From: Myxococcota bacterium
Lineage (GTDB): Bacteria > Myxococcota > XYA12-FULL-58-9 > JALHOP01
Reading direction: 5' to 3'
Assembly (NCBI GenBank): GCA_022842935.1
Contig: JALHOP010000006.1
Coordinates: forward strand, 281,215-345,214
Length of the DNA: 64,000 nucleotides
Part shown: positions 17,983 through 26,431 of the stretch, piece by piece
Layout: each line of letters begins with the position of its first letter
Numbering within the stretch: the first letter of the stretch is position 1
Notes under the pieces: model-generated
What the model was told of the DNA's origin: nothing
The model's database searches: none
The model's input: only the letters and a program-made list of their open reading frames with translations
Position numbers and translations under genes: made by a program

Positions 17983-18471
17983 CTAGCGGCATGCGCGCTC
18001 CACGAGCTCGAGGGTGTCGGGTGGTGTCAGACGCGCCGCCCGCGCCCCAACCCGCAGTCGCGCGGCCGTTGTCGCTTCGAGTGGTCGCGCTCCGCGCAGC
18101 TCGCCCAGTACCGCTGCCTGTGCCGATGATCGTGGCGCAATACCCGTGAAGGGAAAGTCGCTCGGCGTTAGACCGACGGAGGCCGTGCAGATGCTGCGGC
18201 GGGTAAGCTCCGGGTCGATCGTGTAAAGGTCGCTGCCTGCGAGCTTGCCGTTCTCGAGCGCTCGAATGAGGACGTCGGCTTCGCGAAGGTCGCGCCGCGC
18301 CTGGGCCGCGTCTTCGGCTTGGGTCGTGGGATCGTTGACGCGGTGCTCGAGCAAGCGGTTGTGGGTGACGAGGCCCCGGCGGAGCGCCGCCGAGATCGGG
18401 CCTCGCAACGACGCGTCGACAATGCTGTTCTTGGCGGTCCTGTCCTGGGTCGAGATGCTGGAAGCGGGCAT
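17983..18471 (-). CDS. Unknown 162-aa protein
   Basis: I do not recognise the family. The protein is soluble and charged, with an Ala/Arg-rich helical middle (QAEDAAQARRDLREADVLIRALENG) and no signal peptide or TM segment. A strong ribosome-binding site (AAGGAG, spacing about 7) precedes the ATG, which supports it being real. It is convergent with the cyclophilin gene and divergent from the SH3b protein gene. Confidence 0.6.
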   Translation of the reverse strand: MPASSISTQDRTAKNSIVDASLRGPISAALRRGLVTHNRLLEHRVNDPTTQAEDAAQARRDLREADVLIRALENGKLAGSDLYTIDPELTRRSICTASVGLTPSDFPFTGIAPRSSAQAAVLGELRGARPLEATTAARLRVGARAARLTPPDTLELVERACR

Positions 18472-18602
18472 GTGTAAGCTCCTTGCCCGAGCACCAAAGC
18501 AGCTTCCGTACCACCCTCACTTGGTCGCCGAACGATTCGTAGAGGCTCGAAACGCCGATTGTACGCGTTGGGTGTCGCATTTCGCGACGCGAATTTGCGA
18601 CA

Positions 18603-19556
18603 ATGCCGCGCATGCTTGACGTTCTCGTTGTGTTTGCCGTGCTCGCAGCCGACCCGCACAAGTCCTTCATCACCGCGGCGTCCGGTGTTCGGCTTCGGGC
18701 CACAGCAGCGGCCAATGGTGCCGAGGTCGCGCGTTTGCCAATCTGTACGGTGCTCAAAGAGCTCGAGCCTCCCGGTGCCAAGGTCAACGTCGGCGGTCAG
18801 GAGGGTGTCTGGGAGCACCTCGAGGCGCCTGACGGCAAACAAGGCTGGATGTTCAGCCCCGGCCTACGACCGCTCGACGCTGCTACAGCGGACGAAACCT
18901 ATGTGGCGTTGGCTTCGGAACGCTCCGGCAAGAAGGACTTGAGCTTCGTCGAGCGCGCCGACCTCTACAACTGCCTCAAGCGCGCCTCGGGCGAAAGCAA
19001 GGACGCCGAGCACGGCGGTAAGCTCGCGCTCGCCCGATTCATGTTGCTACGCGATACGCTTGTCGGCATCGGGATAGAAGGCGACAAACAGCCTTACAAA
19101 GGGTTTCTGAGCCAACACAAAGACGATGTCGTCTATAGCGAACCAGCAGGTGAATGGTTCGCCAACGCGTCGACCATCTGGGGCGCCGAGCAGAAGTACC
19201 ATGCGACCAGCAGTGGCGAGGCGCTGGCGTGGCTAGCGGCGTCCACGCAGCACCCCGGAGAATGCGAGGGATATCTGGGCTGCTCCCTCACGTATTCGGC
19301 GATGGAAGAAGGCGAATACTTGAAGCGTCACGTGGCTGGCGCGCACGTCAGCGATGCGCTCAAGCGCTACGCCGAGTATACGGTCGAGAGTGCCTTCATC
19401 GACGATCTCGACGGCTCCGACATTCCAGGGATCATCACGCAGGTCGACGCGCAGCTAGCGCTCATCCGCGCCTGTGCTGATTCGCCCGACCGCAAGAAGG
19501 CCGAGCGCGCGATGAATGCGTTGAAGGCTGCGCTCAAGAAGAAGCAGAAGGCTTAA
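18603..19556 (+). CDS. Secreted protein with SH3b-like domain
   Basis: This 317-aa protein begins with a short hydrophobic signal (MLDVLVVFAVLAA; the true start may be the ATG at 18612). An SH3b-like domain follows at about residues 25-95 (SGVRLRATAAANGAEVARLPICTVL, then GWMFSPGLRPL). The rest is an unrecognised helical region with several Cys and a Lys-rich C-terminus (KKKQKA). SH3b domains often bind cell wall or mediate protein contacts. No enzyme motif is visible. The next gene is convergent. Confidence 0.65.
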   Translation: MPRMLDVLVVFAVLAADPHKSFITAASGVRLRATAAANGAEVARLPICTVLKELEPPGAKVNVGGQEGVWEHLEAPDGKQGWMFSPGLRPLDAATADETYVALASERSGKKDLSFVERADLYNCLKRASGESKDAEHGGKLALARFMLLRDTLVGIGIEGDKQPYKGFLSQHKDDVVYSEPAGEWFANASTIWGAEQKYHATSSGEALAWLAASTQHPGECEGYLGCSLTYSAMEEGEYLKRHVAGAHVSDALKRYAEYTVESAFIDDLDGSDIPGIITQVDAQLALIRACADSPDRKKAERAMNALKAALKKKQKA

Positions 19557-19595
19557 CGCCGCGGTCAACACGGGCGAGACGGGGGTTACTAGAGC

Positions 19596-20318
19596 TCAGT
19601 TTGCCGGCCAACAGTCGATTGGACCGCTCTTCGGAGTGATGCCGAAGCTCGTCCGATCGACGCTCACTGGATACGCGATGACGGACGGGCTGCTCTTGAA
19701 ACTGTCGAGCTGCGCCCGGCGCTCTTTTTTACAGGTCGCGTCGCAAGGCGCATCGATTTTGGCGACACTTGCCTGAAACTGTGCCAGCCATTTCGCGTAA
19801 CCCTTCTTGCACGTGCCTCCGAGATCTTGCTTCGAGCCAGCCAGCTTCATCCCCTTGGCGGCGCACTTCTTGTCCGCGGAAGCGTTGCACTCGAGGAGGA
19901 CCACGCGCTTGTAGAGAAGGGCGTTGTCCTTCAGCACGATGTCGTCGAGGCGCGCGTCTTTGAACACCTGATTGCCGCTCGTTGTATCGAAGATCGCAAA
20001 GCCCATGCCGCCATTCCAGCCATCGTCGCCGTTGAACACCACCAGGTCACCTACCGCGCCCGCGTAGTAGCCGCCCCAGTCGTCGAGGACCTTCTCTACC
20101 CCCACGGCGATGGTGCGGTCGCACACCGGCGCCGCGCCGCTGAAACGGACGAAGGAGAGACGTTCTGCGCCTTTGAGATCGGGGGCCGCGAGTTGCTTCA
20201 CCATGAACGAGGGATAAAGCCAGCAGGTGAGCGCACGGCTTCCGTCGGTCCTGACCGTGTCGATCTTCGCGGGTTGGTCGAAGGCAGACAATAAAATGAG
20301 CGCTGCGTAGGCAAGCAT
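19596..20318 (-). CDS. Secreted Cys-containing protein, unknown
   Basis: This 240-aa protein starts with a short hydrophobic segment (MLAYAALILLSAF) resembling a signal peptide. It contains several Cys residues, including CKKGYAKW and CDATCKKERR, which suggests disulfides in the periplasm. No family is recognised. It is convergent with the SH3b protein gene and divergent (77 bp) from the next small secreted protein. Confidence 0.55.
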   Translation of the reverse strand: MLAYAALILLSAFDQPAKIDTVRTDGSRALTCWLYPSFMVKQLAAPDLKGAERLSFVRFSGAAPVCDRTIAVGVEKVLDDWGGYYAGAVGDLVVFNGDDGWNGGMGFAIFDTTSGNQVFKDARLDDIVLKDNALLYKRVVLLECNASADKKCAAKGMKLAGSKQDLGGTCKKGYAKWLAQFQASVAKIDAPCDATCKKERRAQLDSFKSSPSVIAYPVSVDRTSFGITPKSGPIDCWPAN

Positions 20319-20395
20319 GCAAGCGAAGCTTACGCCCGGCTCCCGCCCCCTTCAATGTTGTTGATGAGTGTGTCCCAGCGTAACGTCCCAGGACC

Positions 20396-20962
20396 ATGTT
20401 GACCTTGCTCGTCGCTGTCCTCGTGGCGCTACCCGCAAACCTCAAGATCGACGAGAAGCCCTCGAAGCTGCCGCCGGGTCTGTGGACCGCCGGTAAGCTC
20501 ATGGCCGTTGCGACCTATGACGACAACGAGGGTAGCCACGCCGTCTACATCGAGCAGGCCACCAAGCGAGGGGATCTCGAGTTGCGTGCATTCGGCTACG
20601 TCAAGGCCGCGGGCTGGTCCAAGCAATGGCAGGCCACCGACTTCGTCCGCGATTGCGAGCTCGACAAGGTTCTCGACTACCGGCCGGGTAGCCTTCGCGT
20701 CACTGACCTCGACGACGACGGCATCGCTGAAGTGACGTTCGCTTACGAGCTCACCTGCGCAGGAGACGTGAGCCCGCACACGCGCAAGCTCCTCATGTAC
20801 GAAGGCACTGCGAAATACGCGTTGCGGGGAGAGACGTTGGTCGACATCGGCAACGGTGAGAAAGCCGGCGGCTCTTACGAGCTTGACCCTGCGTTGAAGA
20901 ACGGGCCAGCGGTATTCTCTGACCATCTCAAAGCGCGTTGGTTGGAGCTCAACGGAAAGTGA
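20396..20962 (+). CDS. Secreted protein of unknown function with a beta-rich repeat-like core
   Basis: This 188-aa protein has a short signal-like N-terminus (MLTLLVAVLVALPAN). It contains VTDLDDDGIAEVTFAYE, a calcium-loop-like Asp-rich turn of the kind found in FG-GAP/VCBS-type and M949-like proteins. It may bind Ca2+. Function is unknown. The next gene (pdxH) is convergent. Confidence 0.55.
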   Translation: MLTLLVAVLVALPANLKIDEKPSKLPPGLWTAGKLMAVATYDDNEGSHAVYIEQATKRGDLELRAFGYVKAAGWSKQWQATDFVRDCELDKVLDYRPGSLRVTDLDDDGIAEVTFAYELTCAGDVSPHTRKLLMYEGTAKYALRGETLVDIGNGEKAGGSYELDPALKNGPAVFSDHLKARWLELNGK

Positions 20963-21013
20963 GCGTCGACGTTCATGCGCTAGCCCCCGGTAGGGGATGG
21001 GCTGGCGTGGCGG

Positions 21014-21649
21014 TTACGGCCCGAGCCGCTCCGTCCGCCACACAGGACCGTGAGGCAGGTACGCGATACGGTCGTGGAGTCGCGACTGCCGCCCATGCCA
21101 GAACTCGAATCGGTTCGGCGCGACGCGGTAGCCGCCCCAGTGCGGCGGCCTCTCGATAGGCCCTTCGCCGTAGCGTGCCTTCGCGTCCGCGAGGCGCTTC
21201 TCGAGCTCGGCACGGTCGCGAACCGGGCTTGACTGCGGTGATGCCCAGGCGCCGAGCTGACTGGCGCGCGGGCGCGTCGCGAAGTAGCGCGCCGACTCGT
21301 CGTCGCTCACCTTGCTGGCCACACCCTCGATGCGAACCTGACGTTCGAGCTCTCCCCACCAGAAGCACAGAGCTACGCGGGGATTTGCGGCGATCGCTCG
21401 CCCTTTTCGCGAGTCGTAGTTCGTGAAGAAGACGAAGCCGCTTTGGTCAACGCCCTTGAGTAGCGCGATGCGCGCCGAGGGAGTCCCGTCTGGGTCGATG
21501 GTTGCCACGGTCATGGCAGTTGGCTCGCGGACCTGTGCTTTGATGGCCTCGTCGAGCCACTTGTTGAACTGGGTGAAGGGGTCGAGAGCGACGTCGCTCT
21601 CGTCGAGCGCGCCGCGCGCGTATTCGAGACGAAGGTCCTCGATGCTCAT
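21014..21649 (-). CDS. pdxH: Pyridoxine/pyridoxamine 5'-phosphate oxidase
   Basis: This 211-aa FMN enzyme oxidises PNP/PMP to pyridoxal phosphate. Family landmarks are PTAMTVATIDPDGTPSARI (FMN site), VFFTNYDSRKGRAIAANP, WGELERQVRIEG and the C-terminal WHGRQSRLHDR. The terminal ERLGP corresponds to the usual ERLAP. It begins 15 bp after menG on the same strand, so it is probably the distal gene of the menaquinone operon, although it has no direct role in that pathway. Confidence 0.95.
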   Translation of the reverse strand: MSIEDLRLEYARGALDESDVALDPFTQFNKWLDEAIKAQVREPTAMTVATIDPDGTPSARIALLKGVDQSGFVFFTNYDSRKGRAIAANPRVALCFWWGELERQVRIEGVASKVSDDESARYFATRPRASQLGAWASPQSSPVRDRAELEKRLADAKARYGEGPIERPPHWGGYRVAPNRFEFWHGRQSRLHDRIAYLPHGPVWRTERLGP

Positions 21650-21664
21650 GAACGAAACCCTACT

Positions 21665-22366
21665 TTACGCGACCCTTCCACAATAGATGTGAGCAGCGCC
21701 AAAGGCGAGCCGGTCGATACCAACCTCGGAGAGGCCAGCTTTGCCCATCATCGCGGCGAACTCCTCCGGCGGGGGAAACGCGGCGATCGAACGCTGCAGA
21801 TAGCGATACTCTGGAGCACGCGACAGATACGCACCGAGCCGCGGTACGATGTGATGCACGTGCAAGCGCGCGAAGAACGCAAGCGGGCCGCCCTTCGGTT
21901 CGCCTAGCTCCAAAACGACGACCCGACCGCCCGGCTTCACGACACGACGCATCTCGGCGAGTCCCTTGGCGCGGTCGGGCACGTTACGGATGCCGAAGCT
22001 GATACAGGCCCCGTCGAAGCTCGCATCGGGAAACGGCAGCGCCTGCGCGTCGCCGAGCACCAATTCGATACGGTCGCCGTAGGACGCAATCTTGCTCCGT
22101 CCGACATCGAGCATGTTGGCGCTGGGGTCGAGCCCGACCACCTTGGCGTCGGTGTGCGCGTCGGCGATGGCGATGGCCACGTCGGCGGTTCCGGTCGCGA
22201 CGTCGAGCACGCGAGCAGATCGCGGCAGCTGCATGGCACGCACCAGGCGGTCGCGCCAACCGCGGTCCATGCCGAGGCTGATGATTCGGTTCAATCGGTC
22301 GTAGCGACCGGCGATACGGTCGAACATGGCGCCGCTACCGGCGGGAGCTCCTGCGACGTCTGTCAT
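21665..22366 (-). CDS. menG: Demethylmenaquinone methyltransferase
   Basis: This 233-aa class I SAM methyltransferase of the UbiE/MenG family shows FDRIAGRYDRLNRIISLGMDRGWR, motif I VLDVATGTADVAIA, GDAQALPFPDASFD and ISFGIRNVPDRAKGLAEMRRVV. It catalyses the final C-methylation that makes menaquinone. Its ATG overlaps the stop of the polyprenyl synthase gene as ATGA, which indicates coupled translation. The men context argues for menaquinone rather than ubiquinone. Confidence 0.94.
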   Translation of the reverse strand: MTDVAGAPAGSGAMFDRIAGRYDRLNRIISLGMDRGWRDRLVRAMQLPRSARVLDVATGTADVAIAIADAHTDAKVVGLDPSANMLDVGRSKIASYGDRIELVLGDAQALPFPDASFDGACISFGIRNVPDRAKGLAEMRRVVKPGGRVVVLELGEPKGGPLAFFARLHVHHIVPRLGAYLSRAPEYRYLQRSIAAFPPPEEFAAMMGKAGLSEVGIDRLAFGAAHIYCGRVA

Positions 22367-23586
22367 TTCGATCTCCTGATGGCATCCCGAACCACCATCG
22401 CGATGGCGTCGCGGGCGGGGCCGGGGGGCAAATGGCTGAGTGCTTCGGCGGCGCGCTCGCCTTGTTGCTCGGCGTACGCGCGCGTGACTTGCAGGGCGCC
22501 CGTCGCGCGAATGCGCTCGACCAAGCTCTTGGCGAAGGCTAGGTCGTCGCTCGCGTTGCCGCGGACGTGGTGCTCGAGATCACGCGCCAGCGCGGGGTCG
22601 CGCTCGGCAGCGACGATGACCGGCCAGGTGAGCTTGCCCTCGCGGAGGTCCGCGAGTGGCGTCTTGCCGGTGACAGCGGTGGTACCCTCGAGGTCGATCA
22701 CGTCGTCGATCAGCTGGAACGCCATGCCGAGCGCATCACCGACGCGCGCGAGGTGTCCAAGACTATCAGCCGACAGCTTGGCGACGAACCCTCCCGCCGT
22801 AAGACCCCAGCGAAAGAGGGCCGCTGTCTTGCCATGGATGACCTTGAGATACACGTCCCGTTCGGGACGGAAGCGGCCGCGCTGCTCGAGCTGAATCGCT
22901 TCGGCGTGAACCATTTCGGAGATCACGTTGAGCAGAGAGCGAAGCAGCGTCGGTTCGTTGGCGCCGTCGACGAGCTTCAAGGCTTCGACCAGCAAGTGGT
23001 CGCCTCCAAGAATACTCGCGCTGTTGCCGTAGATGAGACGCGCGGTTGCGGCGCCACGGCGCTCCTCACCCTGATCGAGGACATCGTCGTGCAGAAGCGT
23101 CGCGGCGTGAACGATTTCACACGCGACGGCGAGGTTGCGCACGACACTGTCGAGCTCGCGGCCACCCATACGGGCCGCGAGGAGCACGCATAGCGGGCGA
23201 ATGCGTTTGCCAGGGCGATCGAGGAGCTGCCGGGCGGCGCGGCGAGCCAAGAGCCCATCGACGCTCGGCGCACAGCCGTCGGCGTTCGCGGCTCGGGCAT
23301 CGGCGTTGGGCAACTGGCCGTCGGCCGTGGGCGCTCCGCCATCGGTGTTCCGCTCGCGGACCTCGGCATCAATCCCCTGAATCGCCAGCTCGATCTGCAT
23401 GAGATCATCGGCGAGGAGCGCCTTGAGCTCGTCGAGCCGCTCTGCCAAGGCGTCGACGCCGTTGGCTCGCGCCACATTCGCCAGTGGATCGAGGACGGGT
23501 TCACGTCGCGCTTCGCGCGGCCGTCGCGACAAGCTATCCTCGCGATTGACCAATACGAGCGCAGGCGCGTTGCTTGCGTCACTCAT
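22363..23586 (-). CDS. All-trans polyprenyl diphosphate synthase with heptapeptide-repeat insert
   Basis: This 407-aa class I prenyltransferase has the first Asp-rich motif in HAATLLHDDVLDQG and the second in FQLIDDVIDLEG. GKRIRPLCVLLAARMGG and HGKTAALFRWG are also present. It elongates isoprenoid diphosphates, presumably to the menaquinone side chain. It is longer than usual: an N-terminal region carries five imperfect seven-residue repeats (residues ~80-114, consensus [NTS]-[ATV]-D-G-x-x-[PA]) encoded by a TCGGNNN array. GAGGAGG lies just before the ATG. The start overlaps the menE stop and the stop overlaps the menG start, both as ATGA. Confidence 0.92.
   Translation of the reverse strand: MSDASNAPALVLVNREDSLSRRPREARREPVLDPLANVARANGVDALAERLDELKALLADDLMQIELAIQGIDAEVRERNTDGGAPTADGQLPNADARAANADGCAPSVDGLLARRAARQLLDRPGKRIRPLCVLLAARMGGRELDSVVRNLAVACEIVHAATLLHDDVLDQGEERRGAATARLIYGNSASILGGDHLLVEALKLVDGANEPTLLRSLLNVISEMVHAEAIQLEQRGRFRPERDVYLKVIHGKTAALFRWGLTAGGFVAKLSADSLGHLARVGDALGMAFQLIDDVIDLEGTTAVTGKTPLADLREGKLTWPVIVAAERDPALARDLEHHVRGNASDDLAFAKSLVERIRATGALQVTRAYAEQQGERAAEALSHLPPGPARDAIAMVVRDAIRRSK
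23258..23355. repeat. TCGGNNN heptamer array inside the polyprenyl synthase gene
   Basis: On the plus strand, 14 consecutive 7-bp units can be laid in phase (TCGACGC, TCGGCGC, ACAGCCG, TCGGCGT, TCGCGGC, TCGGGCA, TCGGCGT, TGGGCAA, CTGGCCG, TCGGCCG, TGGGCGC, TCCGCCA, TCGGTGT, TCCGCTC). Because three heptamers make 21 bp, the array keeps the reading frame and yields a seven-residue peptide repeat. The intergenic array at 63833-63895 has the same unit. Confidence 0.75.
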
Positions 23587-25448
23587 ACGTCCTCCTCGTT
23601 CCGGGGGTTCTTACCTTGGCTTTCGAGCATGTCTTGACCGTCCGTTTTGGCGACGTCGACCGCGCCGGCATCGTGTTCTTTGCGCGGGTATTCGAGTATT
23701 GCCACGAGGCTTTCGAAGAGCTTCTTGCCGTGACGACGGGCGGCATCCAGGCTCTCTTCGAGGCCAAAGATTGGGGCGCGCCGCTGGTTCATGCCGACGC
23801 CGACTTCGTGAAGCCGATGCGTCTCGGGGAGCGCCTCCACATCAACGTTGCCATCGAGGCCGCGAGCCGCAAGACCATTACCATTGCGTATCGCCTTCTT
23901 GGAGAGGACGAAGTGCTGCGCGCCACCGCCCGCACCGTGCATGCGTTCGTCGACCTCGGAACTTTTCGAGGCGTGACCTTCCCGGCTGCTTTCGCGGACG
24001 CCTTGCGCCGCGTCGGCATCGACGGCCACGAAAAGATCGGGAGCGCGCAGGCGCAGTAGCTCGGCCAACGCGATGCGCGACCGTTTGTCCATGGCGCTAG
24101 TCGACAGGCTGTCGACCCACACGTAGCGGTCTGGCGTCTTGAAGCGCGACAACGACTTGCCGCACCATGCGTCGAGGTCGGTATCGAGCGGCCTTTGTGT
24201 GCCGCGCGCGACGACGAGAGCCACGGGTCTCTCACCCCATCGAGGGTTGGGGACCCCTAGCACGCAGACATCGCGGACCATGGGATGCTCGCCGAGGACA
24301 CGCTCGATCTCCAGGGGGTCCAGCTTCTCGCCGCCCGAGACGATAACGCCGTCGTCGCGGCCTTCGACCTGAACGCGGCCCTTCGCGTCGACAAAGCCGC
24401 GATCGCGGGTGGTCAAGACGCCGCCCACGGTCGGTCCAGCGATCTCGAGTAAGCCGTCGTTGGTGCGCACGCGTGCGAATGCCAGCGGCGCTCCCGCACC
24501 GGCGTCATCACTGGCGTCACCGATCGCCCGTGTCGCAACTTGCGAAGCGGCCTCGCTCATTCCCCATGTCAGCGCTACCGGCACTTCGAGAGCCCTGCAA
24601 CGCGCGAGCAGATCGCTCGGCGTCTTGGCGCCGCCGATGAGCGCGACGCGCAGGCTTGCGGGGAACGGTTTGCCATCACGCACGTCGAGCACGCGCTCGA
24701 GCATGGTCGGCACCAGCGACACCATGGTCGCTTGGCCGAGGTCGAGGGCGCGAGCCACGCGTGTCGCAACGAATCGCGAATGTAAAACCACGGTGGTGCC
24801 ATAGAACGCGCAGCGGGTGATCACCGACAAGCCGCCGACGTGATGGAGTGGTAGGCAGGCGAGCCAGCGATCGGAAGCCCGGTGCTCCAAGCGGATCGCC
24901 GAGCCAAACGCCTGCAAAGCGATCTGCTGAGTGCTGAGCGACACCGGGCGCGGCGTCCCCGTGGTTCCCGAGGTGAGCAAGACGAGGCGCGTCTCGTTCC
25001 AAGGCCAGAATCGTTCGGCGGCGCGCTTAGCGTCCTGCGCGACGTCACCAAGCTCGAAGCGAATGGCCATCGCGTGGTCGGCGAGCACGCTCGGAGCGCC
25101 TTGCGTCAGCACGACGGCGTCGGGGGTGAGCGTCGCGAGATCGCGCGCTAGCTCGTCGCCTGAGGCCTCATGGGCAAGCGGCGCGACGGTCGCACCCAGC
25201 CAGCCGAGAGCATGAAAAGCAACCACCCAAGCGGAGCTCGCGACGCCGGACAACACGACCCGCATCCCAGGCTCGATACCCAGGGCAGACAGCCGTGCCG
25301 CCTCGATGGCGACGCGGTCACACAGGTCGCCGTAGCTCCATTCACCATCGTCGGCCACGAGCGCGCAATGCGAAGGACGCGCGATTGAAGCACTGCGGAG
25401 CGGATGGGGAATGGCGCCGCTGTCCGGGATGATCCAATCCTCGATCAT
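23583..25448 (-). CDS. menE: o-Succinylbenzoate-CoA ligase with ~160-residue C-terminal extension
   Basis: This adenylate-forming enzyme has the P-loop LLTSGTTGTPRPV, LTWGMSEAA, TRDRGFVDAKGRVQVEGRDD and the C-terminal catalytic-Lys region (SAMDKRSRIALAELL). It makes OSB-CoA for menaquinone synthesis. The canonical protein ends near residue 460, but no stop codon follows until 23583. The remaining ~160 residues are hydrophilic, unlike known domains, and antisense to the thioesterase gene. The start at 25448 has GGAGG 7 nt upstream and overlaps the menC stop (ATGA). The stop overlaps the next start (ATGA), which argues that the extended frame is used. Confidence 0.88.
   Translation of the reverse strand: MIEDWIIPDSGAIPHPLRSASIARPSHCALVADDGEWSYGDLCDRVAIEAARLSALGIEPGMRVVLSGVASSAWVVAFHALGWLGATVAPLAHEASGDELARDLATLTPDAVVLTQGAPSVLADHAMAIRFELGDVAQDAKRAAERFWPWNETRLVLLTSGTTGTPRPVSLSTQQIALQAFGSAIRLEHRASDRWLACLPLHHVGGLSVITRCAFYGTTVVLHSRFVATRVARALDLGQATMVSLVPTMLERVLDVRDGKPFPASLRVALIGGAKTPSDLLARCRALEVPVALTWGMSEAASQVATRAIGDASDDAGAGAPLAFARVRTNDGLLEIAGPTVGGVLTTRDRGFVDAKGRVQVEGRDDGVIVSGGEKLDPLEIERVLGEHPMVRDVCVLGVPNPRWGERPVALVVARGTQRPLDTDLDAWCGKSLSRFKTPDRYVWVDSLSTSAMDKRSRIALAELLRLRAPDLFVAVDADAAQGVRESSREGHASKSSEVDERMHGAGGGAQHFVLSKKAIRNGNGLAARGLDGNVDVEALPETHRLHEVGVGMNQRRAPIFGLEESLDAARRHGKKLFESLVAILEYPRKEHDAGAVDVAKTDGQDMLESQGKNPRNEEDV
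23616..24059 (+). CDS. Hotdog thioesterase, probable DHNA-CoA hydrolase
   Basis: About 147 aa, one 4HBT-type hotdog domain. The signature VRFGDVDRAGIVFFARVFEYCHEAFEELL carries the catalytic Asp. Its placement within a men locus suggests hydrolysis of 1,4-dihydroxy-2-naphthoyl-CoA (MenI step), by inference. The TTG at 23616 preceded by GGGGG (8-nt spacing) fits the family N-terminus better than the TTG at 23574. The whole gene lies antisense within the 3' part of menE. Confidence 0.82.
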   Translation: MAFEHVLTVRFGDVDRAGIVFFARVFEYCHEAFEELLAVTTGGIQALFEAKDWGAPLVHADADFVKPMRLGERLHINVAIEAASRKTITIAYRLLGEDEVLRATARTVHAFVDLGTFRGVTFPAAFADALRRVGIDGHEKIGSAQAQ

Positions 25449-26431
25449 ACGACGCCTCCAGGAACGACGCCCAGACCAGGCCCGCGTGCGTGTGCGATAC
25501 GACCGGAGATGACCGGGGAGAGGTTGGCGACGTCTTCGCTGAGCGGCTGGCCGAGACCGCAGATCGGATCGTCCGCCAAAGCGCACGCTAGGTGTACTGC
25601 GTGAGCCCGTCCGACCGCAGATTCGAGCGCGTGTGTGACCACGACCGCGAGCCCGGCTCGGCGAACGGCGTCGGCGAGGTCGAAGGTCGCGCGGACACCG
25701 CCGAGGAACGCTGGCTTGAGCACGACGACGTCGGCCGCCTGGAGCGTGACGGCGCGTTCAAGACTCGCGATGCTGGTGATGTCTTCGTCAGCCGCAATGC
25801 GAATTCTAGTCGTCGCGCGGACGCGAGCCATGGCGTCGAGGCCGGTCACGGGCTGCTCGACGAAGTCGATGTCGAGGTCGTTCATTGCAGCCAGGGCGTC
25901 GCAGGCGGCGGCCACGGTCCATCCGCCGTTCGCGTCGAGCCGCAAGCGTATTTCACCCCCGACAGCCTCACGAATCTCGCGCACACGGCGGCAGTCGACA
26001 GCGACTGGCTCGGCGGCCACTTTGACCTTGATCGCCACGTAACCCGAACGAGTGGCGGCCACGGCACTTTCGGCGTCGTTGACGAGCGCATGCGTGGCTG
26101 CGGCCGGGCGCGCCGCCGGCGAAAGCCACTGCGCGAGGGGCAGCCCCGCCTTCTGTGCCGCAAGGTCGCTCATGGCGCACGCGACGGCGCTTCGCACCTC
26201 TGGGAGCTCGGAGCTCTCGAGTGCTGTCAGCTCCGCCATGTGTGAGCGCACGCGCGACAACGTGCTACCGAAGCCGGGCCATGGCGAGCAGTCCCCATAG
26301 CCAGCGCGACCGTCGGCATCGCGCACGCGTACGATCCAACCCTCGCGATGTGAGAACGACCCGGCCGCCGTGAGCAGCGGCTTCACGAAAGCGAGACGGT
26401 AAGGCTGCACCTGGATCGAGGTCATCGCCAT
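25445..26431 (-). CDS. menC: o-Succinylbenzoate synthase
   Basis: About 328 aa, enolase superfamily, muconate-lactonizing subgroup. Visible elements are the capping domain (YRLAFVKPLLTA), the catalytic Lys region VAIKVKVA, metal ligands in RLDANGGWT, DFVEQPV and IAADEDI, and KPAFLGG. It dehydrates SHCHC to o-succinylbenzoate. The ATG at 26431 has GGGGG at suitable spacing; a second ATG at 26425 forms an ATGA overlap with the menA stop. Its own stop overlaps the menE ATG. Confidence 0.92.
   Translation of the reverse strand: MAMTSIQVQPYRLAFVKPLLTAAGSFSHREGWIVRVRDADGRAGYGDCSPWPGFGSTLSRVRSHMAELTALESSELPEVRSAVACAMSDLAAQKAGLPLAQWLSPAARPAAATHALVNDAESAVAATRSGYVAIKVKVAAEPVAVDCRRVREIREAVGGEIRLRLDANGGWTVAAACDALAAMNDLDIDFVEQPVTGLDAMARVRATTRIRIAADEDITSIASLERAVTLQAADVVVLKPAFLGGVRATFDLADAVRRAGLAVVVTHALESAVGRAHAVHLACALADDPICGLGQPLSEDVANLSPVISGRIAHARGPGLGVVPGGVV

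Noticed and set aside
17072..18787. Long minus-strand open frame over the cyclophilin region
   Set aside because: It is antisense to cyclophilin and shares sequence with neighbouring genes; Arg/Ser/Gly-rich composition is typical of a shadow frame in high-GC DNA.
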